Origin: Candidatus Woesearchaeota archaeon
Lineage (GTDB): Archaea; Nanobdellota; Nanobdellia; Woesearchaeales; UBA11576
Assembly: GCA_027083015.1 (NCBI GenBank)
Contig: JALWQS010000014.1
Coordinates: forward strand, 1 to 8,973
Length of the DNA: 8,973 nucleotides
Direction: 5' to 3'
Below the pieces are notes generated by a model. That model had not been told where the DNA came from. It did not search any database and was given only the letters and a program-made list of their open reading frames with translations. A program made the translations under genes and the position numbers. Every line of letters starts with the position of its first letter. The first letter of the stretch is position 1. Positions 6,234 to 8,973 of the stretch are shown piece after piece.

Positions 6234-6242
6234 TTTATATTA
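6234..6242 (-). promoter_or_regulatory. TATA box of the CxxC protein-cupin operon (leaderless)
   Basis: TAATATAAA on the minus strand, centred about 27 nt before the ATG at 6211. The 88-nt repeat starts 12 nt beyond it. Confidence 0.5.
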
Positions 6243-6254
6243 TTTTTGTTTGTA

Positions 6255-6342
6255 TTATTGAAAATCTCGTTAGAGATTTGCAAGGAGTTTAATACCCCGT
6301 CCTTTAGCTCGGGGATAGACCCGAGTGGCGAGTTTTTGTTAT
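6255..6342 (+). repeat. 88-nt dispersed repeat, copy 2
   Basis: Same length and orientation as copies 1 and 3 (5 and 4 differences). The 5' hairpin AAATCTC-GTTA-GAGATTT is a perfect 7-bp stem. The second hairpin keeps the outer CCCCG/CGGGG pairs but has two mismatches next to the TTTA loop. It sits in the divergent gap between the CxxC-cupin operon and the exonuclease gene. Confidence 0.9.
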
Positions 6343-6360
6343 TTTTGCCTGAAAAAAGAA

Positions 6361-6393
6361 AGATATAAGAACAAGCGTTCGAGGAGACCAATC
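6361..6393 (+). promoter_or_regulatory. Promoter/ribosome site region of the exonuclease gene
   Basis: AGATATAAG at 6361-6369 is the nearest TATA-like box, 29 nt before the ATG, which would leave almost no leader. GAGGAG at 6381-6386 is a good Shine-Dalgarno at 7 nt spacing. The two cannot both act on one mRNA, so either transcription starts further upstream (in or before the repeat) or the GAGGAG is incidental. Confidence 0.4.
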
Positions 6394-7026
6394 ATGCCGC
6401 GAGCGCGAAAAAAGAACGGTGAGCAAGGCAAAACAATGCCTGAGGAGTATGTTATCGTAGATATAGAAACAACAGGTTTATCAAAGTATTACCATAAGAT
6501 AACAGAGATAGCAGCAGTGAAGGTACGTAATGGAAAAAAAGTGGGAGAGTTTCAAAGCCTGGTAAATCCTGAAGTGCCGATACCAAGATTCATAACAAGA
6601 CTTACAGGGATAGATGATGAGATGGTAAAAGACGCGCCGACGATAGATGAGGTTATGCCCAGATTTCTTAAATTTCTGGGTAATGGTGTGCTGGTAGCGC
6701 ATAATGCCACCTTTGACTACGGTTTCTTACACGAAAATGCGCTTGAACACTTAGGAAAAGGATTAGAGAATGAAATCTTATGCACAAGAAAACTTGCAAA
6801 TAGGTTGTTGCCAGAGCTTCCAAGCAAACGATTAGGAGCTATATGTGAACATTTGGGAATAATCAACGAACAAGCGCACAGAGCCATGGGAGATGTCAAT
6901 GCAACAGTAGAAGTGTTCAACCATTTTCTTGAAGTTATGGAAGAAAAAGGTTTCAGAAAAGCAGATGAGATAAAAAGGATAGAAAAGACGCCCGCAAGAA
7001 GAGTAAGAGAGATACTGAGTAAGTAG
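6394..7026 (+). CDS. DEDDh 3'-5' exonuclease (DnaQ/PolC epsilon-like)
   Basis: A 210-residue stand-alone exonuclease that would trim DNA or RNA 3' ends with two metal ions. All catalytic motifs are present: VDIETTGLS at 22-30 (Asp23, Glu25), AHNATFDYGFL at 102-112 (Asp108), and AHRAMGDVNAT at 161-171 (His162, Asp167). The segment LVNPEVPIPRFITRLTGI (56-73) is typical of the PolC/epsilon group. The N-terminal 15 residues are basic (RARKK) and the C-terminal tail after 185 is charged and likely helical. The ATG at 6394 is preferred for its GAGGAG site; 6436 (MPEEYV) is a fallback just before the domain, and 6325 lies inside the repeat. It is the only clear plus-strand gene and converges on the lipoprotein gene. 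Role could be proofreading in trans or repair; context does not decide. Confidence 0.92.
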   Translation: MPRARKKNGEQGKTMPEEYVIVDIETTGLSKYYHKITEIAAVKVRNGKKVGEFQSLVNPEVPIPRFITRLTGIDDEMVKDAPTIDEVMPRFLKFLGNGVLVAHNATFDYGFLHENALEHLGKGLENEILCTRKLANRLLPELPSKRLGAICEHLGIINEQAHRAMGDVNATVEVFNHFLEVMEEKGFRKADEIKRIEKTPARRVREILSK

Positions 7027-7070
7027 AGCTTATAACTTTAAGACCATACAATTTCCGGATATCCGATTCC

Positions 7071-8168
7071 TCATGCAGTCCTCGTACCGTCGGGAACAAA
7101 AATAGAATGCTTATACTCCTTGTCACAAAGAGCTTTTAAGCTACGTGCCTGAGTGAGAAGTCTTCTCTTTCCATCCTCAACTTCGGTCCTCATGTTCTCT
7201 TCTTTGATATTATGGTGTTCCATGTCCCATGAGTAATCATAAAGAGTAACGGCGAGGTTTCTGGCACAGGTAAAGGTTATGGTGTTTATGTAATTAAGTT
7301 TGATCTCAGAATAGTTCCTATAAGCATAGATCGTGAATTCTTTATCATCAGCATCCTTGTCGGTATAATCATTATACCGATACTTTATCTCAATATCAGA
7401 GATAGAACCATAAACACCCCAAATCATATCATCATCCAAAGCAGTGATATTATCATAAATAACGCTCTCATCAACAGAATAATTCACAGCAAGCCAGCCC
7501 TTATACCTAAACTGTTTCTGATAACCCGTAGGTGGAGTTGGGTAATCATCGATTGCCTTATTGTCTATGATCCTTTGGAGGTATTTTCTGTTCTCCCTGA
7601 TGCGAATATCATCGATGAAATACCATCTAGAAGCGTTTACGAAATCAAGCAAAGCACCGGAATGATTAAGATACCATTGTGGAAGCTTTATCTTAGAGAA
7701 GACGATCATACGGGAATCGATCAACGGGTTATACTGGATACCGAAGAAATCTGCCATGTAACGCGGAATCTTCTCATCATAATAGAAGAAATCCGAAACA
7801 TTATTTCTGGCTTCCAGATCCTTCTTAGGATTAAGGCTCTGCTTATACAAAGGCCGGAATTCTTTAGTCACATCAAGAAGGCTGAAATTAGAGGGAACCT
7901 TTATGATCCTGGTTATCTTACAAGCGCCGCAATCCTGCCAGCAGGTAGAACAATTCTCAGTCTCATGACAGATGCCATCACCACAAACCAGACCTTCAGC
8001 ATCATCGCATACAAAATTAAAGTTCTTATCAGGGCAACAATGATCATTGAACATAAACTGACCTTTAGGACAGGGATTTTTCTTACAGCCAGAAATAAAT
8101 AAAGAGAAGATAGCAAGAACAAAAAGAAGAGCAATCAGTACACTGAAAAACCTCTTTTGAATGACCAT
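7071..8168 (-). CDS. Secreted Cys-rich lipoprotein with Ca-binding-like loop
   Basis: 365 residues, exported. The N-terminus has basic MVIQKR, a hydrophobic core (8-25) and the lipobox FISGC, with Cys28 as the probable lipid anchor. Residues 33-83 hold ten cysteines. DKNFNFVCDDAE at 47-58 follows the D-x-N-x-N-x-x-x-D-x-x-E pattern of thrombospondin-3/EF-like calcium loops. It is followed by VCGDGICHETENCSTCWQDC (61-80) then GAC, a motif frequent in archaeal surface proteins. The remaining 280 residues are soluble and rich in aromatic and acidic residues, with seven N-x-S/T sequons (for example NFS at 94 and NVS at 123), consistent with a glycosylated outer-face protein. I do not recognise this large domain. 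A TATA box 29 nt before the ATG suggests a leaderless mRNA. It converges with the exonuclease over a 44-nt gap containing the palindrome CGGATATCCG (7056-7065). Confidence 0.85.
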   Translation of the reverse strand: MVIQKRFFSVLIALLFVLAIFSLFISGCKKNPCPKGQFMFNDHCCPDKNFNFVCDDAEGLVCGDGICHETENCSTCWQDCGACKITRIIKVPSNFSLLDVTKEFRPLYKQSLNPKKDLEARNNVSDFFYYDEKIPRYMADFFGIQYNPLIDSRMIVFSKIKLPQWYLNHSGALLDFVNASRWYFIDDIRIRENRKYLQRIIDNKAIDDYPTPPTGYQKQFRYKGWLAVNYSVDESVIYDNITALDDDMIWGVYGSISDIEIKYRYNDYTDKDADDKEFTIYAYRNYSEIKLNYINTITFTCARNLAVTLYDYSWDMEHHNIKEENMRTEVEDGKRRLLTQARSLKALCDKEYKHSIFVPDGTRTA

Positions 8169-8191
8169 TTAAGAATAGGCGAATAAAGAGC

Positions 8192-8200
8192 TATTTAAAT
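8192..8200 (-). promoter_or_regulatory. TATA box of the lipoprotein gene
   Basis: ATTTAAATA on the minus strand, centred about 28 nt before the ATG at 8168. No Shine-Dalgarno is seen (TATTCTTAA precedes the ATG), in line with leaderless initiation. Confidence 0.5.
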
Positions 8201-8240
8201 ATTGTTGTTGTAAAGCCTCAAAAAGAGTCAATAAAGCTTC

Positions 8241-8328
8241 TTATTGAAAATCTCGTTAGAGATTTGCAAGGAGTTTAATACCCTGACCTTTAGGTCGGGG
8301 ATAGACCCGAGTGCCGAGTTTTTGTTAT
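8241..8328 (+). repeat. 88-nt dispersed repeat, copy 3
   Basis: Same length and orientation as copies 1 and 2. Both hairpins are intact: AAATCTC-GTTA-GAGATTT (7 bp), and CCCTGACC-TTTA-GGTCGGGG (8 bp with one G-U). It lies 73 nt upstream of the lipoprotein ATG. The stretch from 8329 to 8445 holds no supported gene. Confidence 0.9.
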
Positions 8329-8432
8329 TATGAAAAATCACTTATAAACTCCGCGAAAATAATATAAATCAGGAAGTTTTTGTTAATAAAAGTTATCTTA
8401 GTATAGCAAATACTACAATAATGCGAGATTTA

Positions 8433-8464
8433 GCTTATGCACTGATCAAAAATGATGCATAAGC
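8433..8464. repeat. 9-bp perfect inverted repeat at the end of the antiporter fragment
   Basis: GCTTATGCA (8433-8441) and TGCATAAGC (8456-8464) with a 14-nt spacer. It spans the stop codon of the minus-strand antiporter frame. It could be a terminator-like hairpin or a fold-back scar at a junction. Confidence 0.6.
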
Positions 8465-8973
8465 GATACAAAAACACCGAATACCGAAGAAAATGATAGA
8501 AAAAACCAATACTCCACCAGAGCACGAAAAAGAAGAAAGATAAAAGCTATAAAAAATACTAAAGCAGTTACAGCTTGAAAAAATTTAATATCTAAACCAT
8601 GTGTTAGTCCAGCTGATGCTAAGGTAAGTGCTGCAATACTTACAACTTCGCCTACTACACCCACACTCATAGAGAGTTCAATCCAAGGAGTTTTTCCATA
8701 CTCTTTAGAGAGTGTTGCTACTAATCCTACAGAGATAAGAGGCAGAAGTAGAGCAAATGTTTTTCCTAAGTGAAAGTAGAGTGAAAAAGCAAAACTAAAG
8801 ACATATAAAAGAAGAAGGTAGAGAAAAATTTTTTTCATCATCTCAGCAGGAGTTTTAAGCATCTTTTTAAGGTTGACCTCAGTACCTGCGATAAACATCA
8901 AGTATAAAAAGCCTATCTCTGCAGCTATTTCAAAAAGTTCATTGTGGTGTAGAAGTCCAAAATAACCCAATAG
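8446..8973 (-). CDS. CPA2-type cation/proton antiporter (KefB-like), partial at window edge and C-terminally truncated
   Basis: The frame is open through the right edge (last codon CTA), so the N-terminus is outside. The visible ~176 residues are strongly hydrophobic with about six spans. They carry EIGFLYLMFIAGTEVNLKKM, the family's L-x-F-x-x-G-x-E-x-x-x-x-x-L signature. VGLVATLSKE and SVGVVGEVVSIAALTLA correspond to the discontinuous helices of the transport core. A full CPA2 membrane domain is about 380 residues; here the reading stops after FLLFRALVEYW and a short unrelated-looking tail ending LMHHF. The C-terminal half and any TrkA-N domain are absent. Codon choice (CTCTCT, AGT, AGA, TTA) and protein style recall Campylobacterota, unlike neighbouring genes. 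It may be a transferred, broken gene or foreign sequence joined in assembly. Family call firm; functionality doubtful. Confidence 0.75.
   Translation of the reverse strand, partial: LLGYFGLLHHNELFEIAAEIGFLYLMFIAGTEVNLKKMLKTPAEMMKKIFLYLLLLYVFSFAFSLYFHLGKTFALLLPLISVGLVATLSKEYGKTPWIELSMSVGVVGEVVSIAALTLASAGLTHGLDIKFFQAVTALVFFIAFIFLLFRALVEYWFFLSFSSVFGVFVSLMHHF

Noticed and set aside
6212..6391. Sixty-codon N-terminal extension of the CxxC protein
   Set aside because: It would translate the 88-nt repeat backwards and cross the TATA box; the start at 6211 gives a clean protein and correct promoter spacing.
6325..6393. Upstream ATG for the exonuclease at 6325
   Set aside because: It lies inside the repeat; GAGGAG precedes the 6394 ATG and the added residues are not conserved-looking.
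7575..8102. Plus-strand open frame of 175 codons inside the lipoprotein gene
   Set aside because: It is antisense to a gene with signal peptide, lipobox and Cys motifs, and shows no recognisable domain or start signals.
2344..8328. CRISPR array or integron attC interpretation of the 88-nt repeats
   Set aside because: Spacing is 2-4 kb with ordinary genes between, no cas or integrase genes are seen, and the ends lack RYYYAAC/GTTRRRY core sites.
1..8973. tRNA or rRNA genes
   Set aside because: No cloverleaf-compatible segments with a T-loop (GTTCRANNC) and acceptor pairing, and no rRNA-like sequence, were found by reading both strands.

Overview
The window looks archaeal and fits a DPANN lineage (Woesearchaeota-like), judged by eye without any search. 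The evidence is a single-domain archaeal histone, an unannotated ribosomal protein L41e, TATA boxes about 24-29 nt upstream of several start codons (leaderless transcription), a TctA-type permease of the archaeal kind, and a secreted Cys-rich lipoprotein of a style common in DPANN genomes. Genes are short, closely packed and mostly on the minus strand.

Layout, left to right. Positions 1-678 (minus) hold rpiB followed one base later by the start of a ribulose-phosphate 3-epimerase gene that leaves the window: a pentose-phosphate isomerase/epimerase operon. Positions 846-1061 hold the histone, whose promoter is bracketed by an 11-bp inverted repeat. Positions 1263-1379 hold a 38-codon L41e gene. 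Then come a rhomboid intramembrane protease (1492-2310), a TldD-type metalloprotease (2462-4036) and a TctA-family permease (4145-5353). Next is a two-gene operon (6211-5493) of a conserved Cys-containing protein and a small cupin. A DEDDh exonuclease (6394-7026) is the only clear plus-strand gene. It converges on a lipoprotein gene (7071-8168).

The main unexplained structure is a family of three 88-nt repeats (2344-2431, 6255-6342, 8241-8328). They are all exactly the same length, all in the same orientation, 94-95% identical, and each lies just upstream of a minus-strand promoter. Each can fold into two hairpins and is bounded by TTAT on both sides. They look like a non-autonomous mobile element, either IS200/IS605-derived or a small TIR-type MITE, or a structured RNA.

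The right end (about 8446-8973) carries part of a CPA2-type cation/proton antiporter whose protein style and codon use differ from the rest and recall Campylobacterota. It stops after about half of the usual membrane domain, next to a fold-back inverted repeat. This is either a transferred and truncated gene or an assembly/amplification chimera. No gene-free stretch exceeds 300 bases.
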